DNA of 64,000 bases from Novosphingobium lindaniclasticum LE124 (GTDB lineage Bacteria; Pseudomonadota; Alphaproteobacteria; Sphingomonadales; Sphingomonadaceae). Shown one piece after another: positions 16,023-25,909 of this stretch (position 1 is its first letter; each line of letters begins with the position of its first letter). A program made the translations under genes and the position numbers. The stretch spans positions 1 to 64,000 of the forward strand of contig NZ_ATHL01000089.1 of assembly GCF_000445125.1 (NCBI RefSeq), given 5' to 3'. The notes beneath the pieces were generated by a model. It worked only from the letters and a program-made list of their open reading frames with translations. It was not told the origin of the DNA and did no database searches.

Positions 16023-17066
16023 TTAATCGAGCATGGTCTGGCGCAGCTTGGCGATATCGGCGTCGGTCAGGCCGACCTTCTGCTTCAGGTAGCCTTCCGA
16101 TCCGCCGTACTGCTGGTCGAGATAGGTGAAGAACTGCGCAAGGTGCGACGCGCCGCTTTTGGTGTAGAGCGGCTCGGCTTTCGCCGGCTGGCCGTCGGCG
16201 CCTGCGGCATAATACTTGAGAATGGGGTTGTTCGGGTAGTCGGCGGGATCGACCTTGGGCATCTCCCACTGCGGGCGCCGCAAGTCGGTGGAGCGGTGGT
16301 AGTCCTTCAGGATCGTTTCGCGATCGACCCCCAGCACGTCGTAGATCAGGGCCGTGGCGATGCCGGTGCGATCCTGTCCGGCCGAGCAGTGATAGACCAC
16401 CGCGCCTTCGTTGGCGAGCAGGCGGTTGAACAGCGCGCGGAACTGCGGGACGAGCATCAGCTCCATGCCCTTGTACATGTTCTCGCCGCCGCTCTTGGCC
16501 ATGTCCTTGAACAGGGGCTTGATCGAATAGTCGTTGGCCAGGAACAGCGCGCCGGTGCGGTCGTCGAGCATGTCCGGCGCGACTTCGCGTTCCTCGAGCG
16601 AGCGCAAGTCGACGATCGCGCCGAGATGGACCTGATCGAGCAGCGCGTAGTCGGCATCGGTCAGCAGCGGCATTGCGCCGGAGCGGAAGGCCTTGTCCCA
16701 TTTCACGGTGCGACCGTCCTTGGTGACATAGCCGCCGATGTCGCGGAAGTTGCTGCCCTGCTGCAGCGGGAGCACCCGCTCGGCGACGACGGTGGTCTTG
16801 CCGCCCTTGCCCTGGAGGATGACATAGCGGCGTTCGCTTGCCGGGATCGGCAGCGTGAGCGTGGCAACGGTGCTGGCGGTGGCGATGCGCTGGTCGCCTT
16901 TGTCGAGCACCGGGTCGGTGCTGATCCAGACCGTTACCGGGCCGGTTTCCGTGCGGGCAAGTTCCACCGTCCGATCGTCCAGGCGGGTCAGCGTCGCCAG
17001 TTCGCGGGCCAGAGCGGGCGAGGCGGTGAGCGCCGCGAGAAGGACGATGGGGGCGATCTTGCGCAT
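16023..17066 (-). CDS. secreted tyrosine-phosphatase-like enzyme (Y_phosphatase3 type)
   Basis: The 347-residue protein has a clear signal peptide (MRKIAPIVLLAALTASPALA), a beta-rich N-terminal segment of about 80 residues, then a cysteine-dependent phosphatase domain with FRDIGGY at 107-113, FRSGAMPLLTDADY, VDLRSLEERE and the P-loop HCSAGQDRTG at 226-235 (Cys227, Arg233). Family members act on phosphotyrosine, phosphoinositide or other phosphoesters. An exported version could act on environmental organic phosphates. It converges with the purple-acid-phosphatase-like gene, sharing a hairpin terminator. Two 12-bp direct repeats lie upstream of its start. Confidence 0.9.
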   Translation of the reverse strand: MRKIAPIVLLAALTASPALARELATLTRLDDRTVELARTETGPVTVWISTDPVLDKGDQRIATASTVATLTLPIPASERRYVILQGKGGKTTVVAERVLPLQQGSNFRDIGGYVTKDGRTVKWDKAFRSGAMPLLTDADYALLDQVHLGAIVDLRSLEEREVAPDMLDDRTGALFLANDYSIKPLFKDMAKSGGENMYKGMELMLVPQFRALFNRLLANEGAVVYHCSAGQDRTGIATALIYDVLGVDRETILKDYHRSTDLRRPQWEMPKVDPADYPNNPILKYYAAGADGQPAKAEPLYTKSGASHLAQFFTYLDQQYGGSEGYLKQKVGLTDADIAKLRQTMLD

Positions 17067-17105
17067 GAGCGAATTCCTTTATGTCGTGAAGATCGAGACC
17101 GTTAA

Positions 17106-17204
17106 AACGGATGTATGTATCCTTTGTGACAGGAAGAAGATGAAAATAGTAGACCAGATGCGACGACTATGCTGAATGGTGGATCTTGGTATAACGGATG
17201 TATG
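17106..17204. repeat. pair of 12-bp direct repeats upstream of the tyrosine-phosphatase-like gene
   Basis: AACGGATGTATG occurs at 17106-17117 and again at 17193-17204, 87 bp apart, in an AT-richer spacer between the tyrosine-phosphatase-like gene (start 17066) and the end of DoxX. The spacing is close to eight helical turns, and the repeats lie about 40 and 130 bp from the start codon, so they may be binding sites for a regulator. No matching regulator is known to me. Confidence 0.5.
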
Positions 17205-17268
17205 AGGACTTTCAAAAAAGGGGACTGCCTTTCGGCAGCCCCTCCTGGCTTGGTTTCCGGCGATCGGA

Positions 17269-17676
17269 TCAGTCGCGGCCCTTGCCGAAGGCGACGATCT
17301 GGAGCAGCCCACCGGCCATCGCCACGTTCTTGAAGAAATGGATGAACTGGTTCTGGTCGCCCAGTTGGGCGTGGAAGAAGACGGCGGTGGTCAGGCTGAA
17401 CAGGGCCAGTGCGGCAGCGACGCTGCGAAGGCGGTAGCCGGAGATCAGCAGCGCGCCGCCGATCACTTCTACCGCGACCGCACCGGCCAGGCCTAGGGCG
17501 GGAAGGGGGAGCCCAACGGAGGCGATATAGGCCATCGTTCCGGCCGGGTCGGAGATCTTGGACAGCCCGCTGAGGATGAAGATGGCGGCGATCAGCACGC
17601 GCCCGACCAGCGGCAGGACACGGATCAGGCGATTGTCGGCGGTAACGGGTGCGATCTGGGCGGTAGCGGTGTTCAT
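17269..17676 (-). CDS. DoxX-family membrane protein
   Basis: The 135-residue protein with four hydrophobic helices matches DoxX/SURF4-type proteins (VGRVLIAAIFILSGLSKISDP; LALFSLTTAVFFHAQLGDQNQFIHFFKNVAMAGGLL). ATG at 17674-17676 is preferred over the upstream frame start because the family begins shortly before the first helix. DoxX proteins occur in redox-stress or thiol-metabolism membrane complexes; the role here is not defined. It is a single gene on the minus strand, flanked by the direct repeats downstream and the 9-bp tandem array upstream. Confidence 0.9.
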   Translation of the reverse strand: MNTATAQIAPVTADNRLIRVLPLVGRVLIAAIFILSGLSKISDPAGTMAYIASVGLPLPALGLAGAVAVEVIGGALLISGYRLRSVAAALALFSLTTAVFFHAQLGDQNQFIHFFKNVAMAGGLLQIVAFGKGRD

Positions 17677-17802
17677 GGCGTTTTCCTTGCTGTGAGAAGG
17701 GGCTCGGATGGTCACGAACCCTCGATGTCCAAGGAGATGCCGCAGAAAACCTTTTTCACAAATACCGATAAAATAACGACCGACGTTCAGGAAATCTGAA
17801 AA

Positions 17803-17846
17803 GTTGTCGCGGTTGTCGCGGTTGTCGCGGTTGTCGCGGTTGTCGC
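17803..17846. repeat. 9-bp tandem repeat, nearly five copies
   Basis: GTTGTCGCG is repeated four times exactly from 17803 to 17838, and a fifth near-complete copy (GTTGTCGCC) follows. It lies between the start of doxX (17676) and the end of the LysR gene (17896), both read leftward. The copy number may vary between strains. It is not CRISPR-like, having no spacers. Confidence 0.9.
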
Positions 17847-17895
17847 CTTCGCTTTTTCAGTGTTCGAGGTCGTTACCGCCAGCCTGGGCGATCGA

Positions 17896-18825
17896 TCAGA
17901 TATCCGGCAGTTCGCCCATCTGGCGGTCGAGCGCGCTCTGGGCCACGAAGCGGTCGAGCAGCCAGGCCGCCGCCGGGCCGGGCGGGGTGTCGCGCCGCCA
18001 GATGCCGCCGAAGCGATAGATGCCGCCGGGATGATCCGGCATCGACAGGCGCACGAGAGTGCCCGAAACCAGATCCGGCTCGATCATCGGCAGCGGCATG
18101 TTGCCCCAGCCGATGCCTTGCCGCAGCAGCGCGTGCTTTGCGCCCAAGTCGGCGAGGCGCCAGGTCTTCGGGCTCATGACCGAGAAATCCTTGCCCTCGG
18201 TGAAGCGCGAACGGTCGCTGAGCACGAGCTGCGTATATTCGCGGCCCGCGCCGGGCGGGATCGAATCCATGCGGCCGAGCGGATGGTCGGGTGCTGCCAC
18301 CGGAACCATCGCCACCGAACCGGCGGAGGTGCTTTCGAGTCCCTCCACCCCTGCAAAGAGCGGGCCGGACAGGCCGACCGCCGCCGTTCCGTCGAGCACC
18401 ATCGACGTGATCGCGCCGAGCGCCTCGACATGGAGGCGAAGCTGTACGGTGGGGAACTCGGCGGCGAAGGCGCGCAGGATCACGCCAAGGTTCTCGGCCG
18501 GGAACATGACGTCCACTGCAAGATCGACTTCCGCCTCAAGACCGTCGAGCAGGCCCTTCACTTTGGCGCGCAGGCCGTCAATTCCTTCCGCGACGCCGCG
18601 CGCTTCGGACAGCACGGCGCGGCCGGCCGTGGTCAGCTGAGGCTTGCGCGTGCCCTCGCGCTCGAACAGCAGGACGCCAAGCTGGGCTTCGAGATTGGCG
18701 ATGCCATAGCTGATGACCGAGACCGCGCGGTTCAGCTTGCGCCCGGCAGCGGCGAAACTGCCGGTGTCGACGATGGCCAGGAAGATGCGAAGCTGGTCCA
18801 GCGTCGGCGTGCCGGGGTTACTCAC
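17896..18825 (-). CDS. LysR-family transcriptional regulator
   Basis: The 309-residue regulator has an N-terminal winged helix-turn-helix at about 7-66 (LDQLRIFLAIVDTGSFAAAGRKLNRAVSVISYGIANLEAQLGV...), a linker helix, and a LysR substrate-binding domain to the C-terminus. It is divergent from the pirin-pirin-OsmC genes with a 116-bp shared upstream region, the usual arrangement for a LysR activator of adjacent genes. The inducer is unknown; the target genes suggest quinone, electrophile or redox stress. Confidence 0.94.
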   Translation of the reverse strand: MSNPGTPTLDQLRIFLAIVDTGSFAAAGRKLNRAVSVISYGIANLEAQLGVLLFEREGTRKPQLTTAGRAVLSEARGVAEGIDGLRAKVKGLLDGLEAEVDLAVDVMFPAENLGVILRAFAAEFPTVQLRLHVEALGAITSMVLDGTAAVGLSGPLFAGVEGLESTSAGSVAMVPVAAPDHPLGRMDSIPPGAGREYTQLVLSDRSRFTEGKDFSVMSPKTWRLADLGAKHALLRQGIGWGNMPLPMIEPDLVSGTLVRLSMPDHPGGIYRFGGIWRRDTPPGPAAAWLLDRFVAQSALDRQMGELPDI

Positions 18826-18941
18826 TTTTCAATCTCCTAGAACAGTCAGGTCGATTTTATCCCTCTGAACTTGAAATGGAGGCAAGTCTATATGGGTTTC
18901 AACAGGACGGCACCTTATCCCGCCGCCCCCGGAGACAGGAC

Positions 18942-19640
18942 ATGATCGAACTTCGCCCCTTTGACAGCCTCGGCGGTGCCAACCACGGCTGGCTTGACGC
19001 CAAGCACCACTTCTCGTTCGCCGGCTACCACGATCCGGCCCGCGTCCACTGGGGCAACCTGCGCGTCTGGAACGACGATGCGATCGCCCCGCAGACCGGC
19101 TTCCCGCCGCACCCCCACCGCGACATGGAGATCATCACGTACGTCCGTGAAGGCGCGATCACCCATCAGGACAACCTGGGCAACAAGGGGCGCACCGAAG
19201 CAGGCGACGTCCAGGTGATGAGCGCCGGCACCGGCATCACCCACTCGGAATACAACCTCGAGGACGTGACGACGAAGATCTTCCAGATCTGGATCATCCC
19301 GACCCGCGACGGCGAAGAACCGAGCTGGGGCGCCAAGCCCTTCCCCAAGGGCGACCGTTCCGGCCAGTTCGTGACGCTCGCCTCGGGTTACGAGAACGAC
19401 AACGACGCCCTGCCGATCCGCACCAATGCCCGCGTCGTGGGCGCTACGCTGAAGGCCGGCGAGACCGCCGAATACCCGCTGGGCAAGGATCGCAAGGCCT
19501 ACCTCGTTCCCGCTATTGGCGCAGTGCAGATCGAGGACGTCCGCGCCAATGCCCGCGACGGTGTGGCGATCAGCGATGTCGAGGTGCTGCGCGTAACCGC
19601 CATCGAGGACAGCGAAATCGTCCTCGTCGACGCAGCCTGA
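18942..19640 (+). CDS. pirin-family cupin protein (bicupin)
   Basis: The 232-residue pirin-like protein has the metal-binding N-terminal cupin with HPHRDMEIITYV and later GDVQVMSAGTGITHSEYN, where the conserved His and Glu ligands lie. Such YhaK/YhhW-type proteins include quercetin-2,3-dioxygenase-active members and redox sensors. The start is ATG with GGAGA 10 nt upstream. It is the first gene after the divergent LysR gene. Function beyond the fold is inferred. Confidence 0.93.
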   Translation: MIELRPFDSLGGANHGWLDAKHHFSFAGYHDPARVHWGNLRVWNDDAIAPQTGFPPHPHRDMEIITYVREGAITHQDNLGNKGRTEAGDVQVMSAGTGITHSEYNLEDVTTKIFQIWIIPTRDGEEPSWGAKPFPKGDRSGQFVTLASGYENDNDALPIRTNARVVGATLKAGETAEYPLGKDRKAYLVPAIGAVQIEDVRANARDGVAISDVEVLRVTAIEDSEIVLVDAA

Positions 19641-19764
19641 GCAATACCGGGAGCGGGTGGATATCCATCCGCTCCCCATCTCCCCGATTGAAATTTTCCG
19701 GTTCGGCGCCAAGACTCTCCCCGGCGCTCAAACGCACAGAAGAAGCGCAAGGAAGGATTGCCCC

Positions 19765-20661
19765 ATGACCGTCCATTCATCCGATATCGAAGGCGTAGAC
19801 CTCGTCGTCCTTCCCCCCGTCCGCGATCTCGGTGACGGTTTCCAGGTCCGCCGCGCGCTGCCCACCGCGCAGCGCCGGATGGTCGGCCCCTTCATCTTCT
19901 TCGACCAGATGGGCGAAGCGGTGTTCCGCAGCGGCGAAGGCCTGGACGTGCGCCCGCATCCGCACATTGGCCTCTCCACCCTGACCTACCTTGTCGAAGG
20001 CGAGATCTTCCACCGCGACTCGCTCGGCTCGGCCCAGGCGATCCGCCCCGGCGAGGTCAACTGGATGACGGCGGGCAGCGGCATCGTCCATTCCGAGCGC
20101 ACCTCTCCCGAAGTCCGCGCCAGCGGCGGCAAGCTGTTCGGCCTCCAGACCTGGATCGCGCTGCCCAAGGAAGCCGAAGAAATCGCCCCGGCCTTCGCCC
20201 ATCACAAGGCCGACGAGATCCCCGTGACCGACGACGCCGGAACCCGCCTGACGCTGATCGCCGGCACCTCCGACGGCCTGACCTCGCCGCTCAAGACCTA
20301 CTCCGACATGGTCTATGCCGATATCGTCATGCTCGACGGCGCGCGTTACCAGGTGAAGGCCGAGCACGTAGAACGCGCGATCTATGTCGTCGGCGGCGAA
20401 GTCGAAGTGGAAGGCCAGACGGGCAGCTTCAAGGAGACCGAACTGGTCGTGTTCAAGCCGGGCGCCGAAGTGATCCTGAGGGCCAAGGGCGGCACCCGCC
20501 TGATGCTGCTGGGCGGCGAACCGCTCCCGGAAAAGCGCCACATCTTCTGGAACTTCGTCTCTTCCTCGCTCGACCGCATCGAACAGGCCAAGGAAGACTG
20601 GAAGGAACAGCGCTTCGCCCGCGTGCCCGAAGAGCACGACTTCATCCCGCTTCCGGCCTGA
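19765..20661 (+). CDS. pirin-family cupin protein, second copy
   Basis: The 298-residue pirin has a complete N-terminal pirin domain: PFIFFDQMGEAVF, then the metal-ligand region RPHPHIGLSTLTYLVEGE and MTAGSGIVHSERT. A full C-terminal cupin follows (VEREAIYVVGGEV-like segment and PGAEVILRAKGGTRLMLLGG). It is longer than the preceding pirin and only distantly similar, so it is a different subfamily rather than a recent duplication. It follows by 124 bp and is followed after 13 bp by the OsmC-like gene. ATG 19765 is preceded by AAGGAAGG. Confidence 0.94.
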   Translation: MTVHSSDIEGVDLVVLPPVRDLGDGFQVRRALPTAQRRMVGPFIFFDQMGEAVFRSGEGLDVRPHPHIGLSTLTYLVEGEIFHRDSLGSAQAIRPGEVNWMTAGSGIVHSERTSPEVRASGGKLFGLQTWIALPKEAEEIAPAFAHHKADEIPVTDDAGTRLTLIAGTSDGLTSPLKTYSDMVYADIVMLDGARYQVKAEHVERAIYVVGGEVEVEGQTGSFKETELVVFKPGAEVILRAKGGTRLMLLGGEPLPEKRHIFWNFVSSSLDRIEQAKEDWKEQRFARVPEEHDFIPLPA

Positions 20662-20674
20662 GGAGCACCAGACC

Positions 20675-21058
20675 ATGGCACATGGAACCGCGCATATCGG
20701 TGAGACCGCCTGGCGCACCGAGATCATGGTCGGCGGCCACGCGATCACCGCCGACGAACCGGAAGCGCTTGGCGGGCAGGGGGCGGGGCCGGCTCCCTAC
20801 GACCTGCTCCTCGCCAGCCTCGGGGCCTGCACGGCGATCACTTTGAAGATGTACGCGGCTCGCAAGGCTTGGCCGCTGGTTTCGGTGGACGTGGATTTGC
20901 GTCTCAAGGGCTCGAAGGAAGAGATGCGGATCGAGCGGAAGCTCTCGATCGTCGGGCTGGATGAGGAGCAGAAGGCCCGGCTTGCGGATATCGCGGAGCG
21001 GACGCCCGTGACTTTGACTTTGAAGTCGGGGCTGGGGATCGAGACGGAGCTGGTTTGA
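20675..21058 (+). CDS. OsmC-family protein lacking the second conserved cysteine
   Basis: The 127-residue OsmC/Ohr-fold protein has the first redox Cys in LLLASLGACTAITLKMY (about residue 52). In OsmC and Ohr peroxidases a second Cys lies in a CPVxxTL motif; here the equivalent reads RTPVTLTL, with Thr in place of Cys. It probably does not work as a standard two-cysteine thiol peroxidase, though the fold is intact. It is the last gene of the LysR-linked cluster, 13 bp after the second pirin. The dispersed repeat begins just after its stop. Confidence 0.9.
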   Translation: MAHGTAHIGETAWRTEIMVGGHAITADEPEALGGQGAGPAPYDLLLASLGACTAITLKMYAARKAWPLVSVDVDLRLKGSKEEMRIERKLSIVGLDEEQKARLADIAERTPVTLTLKSGLGIETELV

Positions 21059-21061
21059 CGG

Positions 21062-21258
21062 GGAAGAGGAAGTCCTGGGGGATGATCCCCCAGACCCTCG
21101 GAATGTCATCGTCGCGCCCGACCTATCCGTATCGCGCTCCTTGCGGCGCAGCCAACAAGTCTCCCGACGCAGCCATGGGCACACGAGGCTGTCGGCCTGC
21201 GTGACCTGGACATTTCTGGGGGTGCAGGGGGGCCATGCCCCCCTGCTTTTGCTTTTCT
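21062..21258. repeat. dispersed palindrome-ended repeat, copy A
   Basis: This element of about 197 bp begins with GAAGTCCTGGGGGATGATC and its palindrome (21075-21093), continues CCTCGGAATGTC, has a middle box CGCTCCTTGCGGCGCAGCC, and ends with a perfect 10-bp stem/3-base loop hairpin (21224-21246) followed by TTTTGCTTTT. The same parts in the same order occur at 44872 and 51598. The final hairpin may also terminate the pirin-OsmC transcript. Confidence 0.85.
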
Positions 21259-21272
21259 CCACCCCCGCTTCT

Positions 21273-22570
<1,298 letters not shown>

Positions 22571-22571
<1 letters not shown>

Positions 22572-24280
22572 CAGGCAAGTCTCAGTTGCAGTTCGAAGGC
22601 GGCGCCGGTTTCGCTCGGCACCAGGCGCAGGGAACCGCCAAATTCCTGGGCGATATCCTGCGCGATCACGAGGCCGAGGCCGAGGCCCTCGGCGCGGCTG
22701 GTCACGAAGGGAGTGAAGAGGCGGTCGGCGATGTCGGGGGCGATGCCGGGGCCGTTGTCCGAGACGGTGAGGCGCAGGATTTCCTCTTCGATGGCCAGCC
22801 TCAGGGTGATGCGGGCATCGGGCTGGGCGGCCAGTGCTTCCGCGGCGTTCTGGAGCAGGTTCACCAGGATCTGTTCGAGCCGGACTTTGTCACCGCGCAC
22901 CTTGAGGTCGTCGGGGATCGCGGGCGTGTCTAACGTCAGCGCGGCAAGGCGCTCCTTGAGCAGCAGTCGCGCACCGTCGAGGACTTCGGCCACCGACACC
23001 GCGCCTTCACGGCCGCTTGCCTTACGCGCGAAGCCGCGAAGCTGCGCAGTGATCACGCCGATGCGTTCGGCCATACGATCGATGGCGGAGAGGTTTTCAT
23101 GCACCTCCACATCGGCGCCCAGGTCCAGCAACTGCCCTGCCGAACGGGCGTAGTTACGGATCGCGGCGACGGGCTGAGCGGTCTCGTGCGCGACGCTGGC
23201 GGTGACTTGCCCCAGCGTCGCCAGGCGGTTTGCCAGGCGCAGTTCCTCGCGCAGAAGCGCCGCGCGCTGTTCGAGGGTGGAGCGTTCCTCCATCTCCCGG
23301 CGCAGTTCGGCGGTCCGTTCGGTGACGGCGGTTTCGAGCAGCGCAGTGCGTTCGCGGCGGCGGCGGTTGCGTTGGGCCACCCACCAGAGCCCGCCGACGG
23401 CCGCGAGCGTCAGGATCGCCGCAACCGCCTGCGCGCTGCGCATCGGCGTCGTAACGGCGACGCGGATCGGCAGCGCGAGATTGACCCGCCATCGATCGGG
23501 ATTGGGCGGGCTGGTGGCGAGCAGGTGGCGCGCGGTCCCACCGGGCTTGTGCAAGAAACCGTCCCATTCCCTCGTGTAAGGCGCAGGCGCCAGTCTGGGA
23601 ATGCCGATGTCCGCCGCGATCGTCTTTTGCCGCGCAGCGGTGATGGGGCGGGTCATGGCGAAGCGCCACTCCGGGCGACTGGCCACGAGTATCACGCCAT
23701 CGTGATTGGTCACGAAAGTCTCGCCGCCCGCCTTGCGCCACTGCGCCTCGATCCGGTCGAAATCGAGCTTGATCACGATCACGCAGTCTCCTGCCGCCTT
23801 GCGCGCAAGGTAGAGGCCCGGACGGTGGCTGACGGTCCCGAGTGCGAACTGCGCGCCGTCGCCGTGCTGCAAGGCATCGCGATAGTAGCGGCGAAAACGG
23901 TAGCCCCGCCCGACGAAGCTGGTGCCGTCGCGCCAGTTGCTGGCCGAAACAGCGAAGCCATCGTCGCCGACGAGGTAGATGGCGGCAGCGCCAATGCGAC
24001 GTGCGAAAGCGTCCAGCTTGGCGTTCAGGCGCCGGTCGGCTCCCGGCTCGCCATTCGCGGCAGCGATGACGTCGCGGTCGTCGGCCAAGGCCTGCGGCAG
24101 CAGGCGGAAACGGGCGATCTCGCTGTCGAGCAAGGCCTGCCTGAGCCGGGCGTCGGCTTCGACCGAGGCGGCGAAGGCGGCGGAAGCGCGTTGCCGCACG
24201 ATCTCTCCGGCAACACCTGCGGCGATCAGGGCGGCGGCAAAAGCGGCGAATAGCCAGGCGAGGCTGTGGCGGCGAGTCAC
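22571..24280 (-). CDS. dctB: DctB-like sensor histidine kinase
   Basis: The 569-residue membrane kinase has a first helix at about 8-30, a periplasmic sensing domain at about 35-280 (Cache-like, of the kind that binds C4-dicarboxylates in DctB), a second helix at about 285-303, a coiled-coil linker, the phospho-acceptor His365 in ASVAHETAQP, and an ATPase domain with LVNLLQNAAEAL (N box), DNGPGIAPDIADRLF (G1) and GLGLGLVIAQDI (G2). It lies upstream of dctD with a 1-nt overlap and divergent from dctA, the classic dctBD/dctA arrangement. Confidence 0.93.
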
Positions 24281-24307
24281 GGCGCCGGTTTAGGCATATG
24301 CCGCGCA

Positions 24308-24359
24308 ATGTGCAAATTTCGGCACATCGCTGCAGTACAATGTGCAAATTCCTGCGCAA
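24308..24359. promoter_or_regulatory. two tandem operator-like palindromes between dctB and dctA
   Basis: Site 1 (24308-24327) is ATGTGC-N8-GCACAT, a perfect 6-bp dyad. Site 2 (24340-24359) is ATGTGC-N8-GCGCAA, an imperfect copy. Both share the block CAATGTGCAAATT, and their starts are 32 bp apart, about three helical turns, so bound dimers would lie on the same face. They sit 28-79 bp upstream of dctB and 156-207 bp upstream of dctA, as expected for DctD upstream activator sites. Confidence 0.65.
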
Positions 24360-24514
24360 TGTCGATGCAGGGTTTCGCTTGAATCGCAGGAAATCAGCCG
24401 CTTGCTGATCATGCAAAAACTGCTTTGGCCGCAGGATGGAATCGAACACCTTTTGTCGAGCACACGACAGGGCGTAAGTCATGCGCGTGCAGAGAGAGGA
24501 AGAAAGGCCTGCCC

Positions 24515-25849
24515 ATGCATACCCCCATCATCGACACGCATGAATCGTCTGCGCCGGAGCCGTCGGCACCTGGACGCTGGTACGGTCATCTCTATGTGCA
24601 GGTGCTGATCGCCATCGCGGCGGGGGTGACATTGGGCCACTTCTTCCCCGCGACCGGCGAGGCGCTGAAGCCGCTTGGCGATGCCTTCATCAAGCTGGTC
24701 AAGATGGTAATCGCGCCGGTCATCTTCCTGACCATCGTCACCGGCATCGCTTCGATGCGTGACTTGCGCTCGGTCGGCCGCGTTGCGGGCAAGGCGTTCG
24801 GCTACTTCTTCTTCTTCTCCACCCTGGCGCTGATCGTCGGGCTGATCGTGGCGAACGTGGTTCGCCCCGGTCACGGCCTGAACATCGATCCTGCCACGCT
24901 CGATGCCTCCAAGGTCGCAACTTACTCCGAGAAGGCGCACGACACTTCGATCACCGGGTTCCTCATGGAGATGATCCCGAACACGTTCCTGTCCTCCCTG
25001 ACGCAGGGCAACATCCTTCAGGTCCTCGTCGTCGCCATTCTTTTCGGCATCGCTCTGGCTATGCTTGGCGACCGCGGCGCGCGTCCGCTTTCGCTGCTGG
25101 AGGACGTCTCGCTGGTGTTCTTCAAGCTCGTGTCGATCGTCATGAAGGCCGCGCCGATCGGTGCCTTCGGCGCCATGGCCTTCACGATCGGCAAGTACGG
25201 TGTGGGCAGCCTCGCCAACCTCGTCGGGCTGGTGGCGACGTTCTACGTCACATCGGCGCTGTTCGTGGTCGTGGTGCTGGGCCTGGTCGCGCGCTTTGCG
25301 GGCTTCTCGATCTTCTCGCTGATCTCCTATCTCAAGGCCGAACTGCTGCTGGTGCTCGGCACGTCCTCCTCGGAAAGCGCGCTGCCTTCGCTGATGGAGA
25401 AGATGGAGCGCGCAGGGTGCCCCAAGAGCATCGTCGGCCTCGTCGTGCCCACCGGTTACAGCTTCAACCTCGACGGCACCAATATCTACATGACGCTGGC
25501 GGCGCTGTTCATCGCCCAGGCCTGCAATGTGGAACTGACGCTGGGCCAGCAGGTGCTGCTGCTGGGCGTGGCCATGCTCTCGTCCAAGGGCGCGGCGGGG
25601 GTGACCGGCGCGGGCTTCATCACGCTCGCCGCGACGCTCTCGATCGTGCCTTCGGTGCCGGTCGCGGGCATGGCGCTGATCCTGGGGGTCGACCGTTTCA
25701 TGTCGGAGTGCCGCAGCCTCACCAACTTCATCGGCAATGCCGTGGCGACGGTCGTCGTCTCGCGCTGGGAAGGCAAGCTCGACACCGAGCGGTTCCGCGC
25801 CGTGCTCGCCAATCGCGAGCCCGCCACGGCGCGCCCCGCGCTCGTCTGA
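24515..25849 (+). CDS. dctA: C4-dicarboxylate:cation symporter DctA
   Basis: The 444-residue inner-membrane symporter takes up succinate, fumarate and malate. It shows family features: [27 protein letters not shown] early, [22 protein letters not shown] (serine-rich reentrant loop), [20 protein letters not shown] (cation/substrate site) and [22 protein letters not shown] 24515 is preferred over upstream in-frame starts because AGAGAGAGGAAGAAAGG precedes it and homologues start with a short tail before the first helix. It is transcribed away from dctBD across the operator pair and followed by a porin gene. Confidence 0.97.
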   Translation: MHTPIIDTHESSAPEPSAPGRWYGHLYVQVLIAIAAGVTLGHFFPATGEALKPLGDAFIKLVKMVIAPVIFLTIVTGIASMRDLRSVGRVAGKAFGYFFFFSTLALIVGLIVANVVRPGHGLNIDPATLDASKVATYSEKAHDTSITGFLMEMIPNTFLSSLTQGNILQVLVVAILFGIALAMLGDRGARPLSLLEDVSLVFFKLVSIVMKAAPIGAFGAMAFTIGKYGVGSLANLVGLVATFYVTSALFVVVVLGLVARFAGFSIFSLISYLKAELLLVLGTSSSESALPSLMEKMERAGCPKSIVGLVVPTGYSFNLDGTNIYMTLAALFIAQACNVELTLGQQVLLLGVAMLSSKGAAGVTGAGFITLAATLSIVPSVPVAGMALILGVDRFMSECRSLTNFIGNAVATVVVSRWEGKLDTERFRAVLANREPATARPALV

Positions 25850-25893
25850 CCTGACCTGATCTGACCTGAACAGGCACGGGGCCTGAGGCCCCG
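25845..25893. repeat. CTGAC short repeats and intercistronic hairpin after dctA
   Basis: Directly at the dctA stop the sequence CTGAC/CTGAT recurs four times (25845-25869), and then CGGGGCC-TGA-GGCCCCG (25877-25893) forms a perfect 7-bp stem with a 3-base loop. There is no T-run, so it is more likely an mRNA-stabilising or attenuating hairpin between dctA and the porin gene than a full terminator. Confidence 0.55.
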
Positions 25894-25909
25894 CACAGGA
25901 ACCACGACC

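Noticed and set aside
17803..17846. CRISPR-like array
   Set aside because: The units are 9 bp and directly contiguous with no spacers.
18826..18941. A defined LysR operator between the LysR gene and the first pirin
   Set aside because: Only a weak CCTC-N13-GAGG-type dyad (near 18860-18885) was seen; too short and common to call.
24320..24332. A sigma-54-like promoter (CGGCACATCGCTGCA) between dctB and dctA
   Set aside because: The GG and GC dinucleotides are separated by 9 bases, not the 10 required for a -24/-12 site; the sequence is better explained as part of the ATGTGC-N8-GCACAT dyad.
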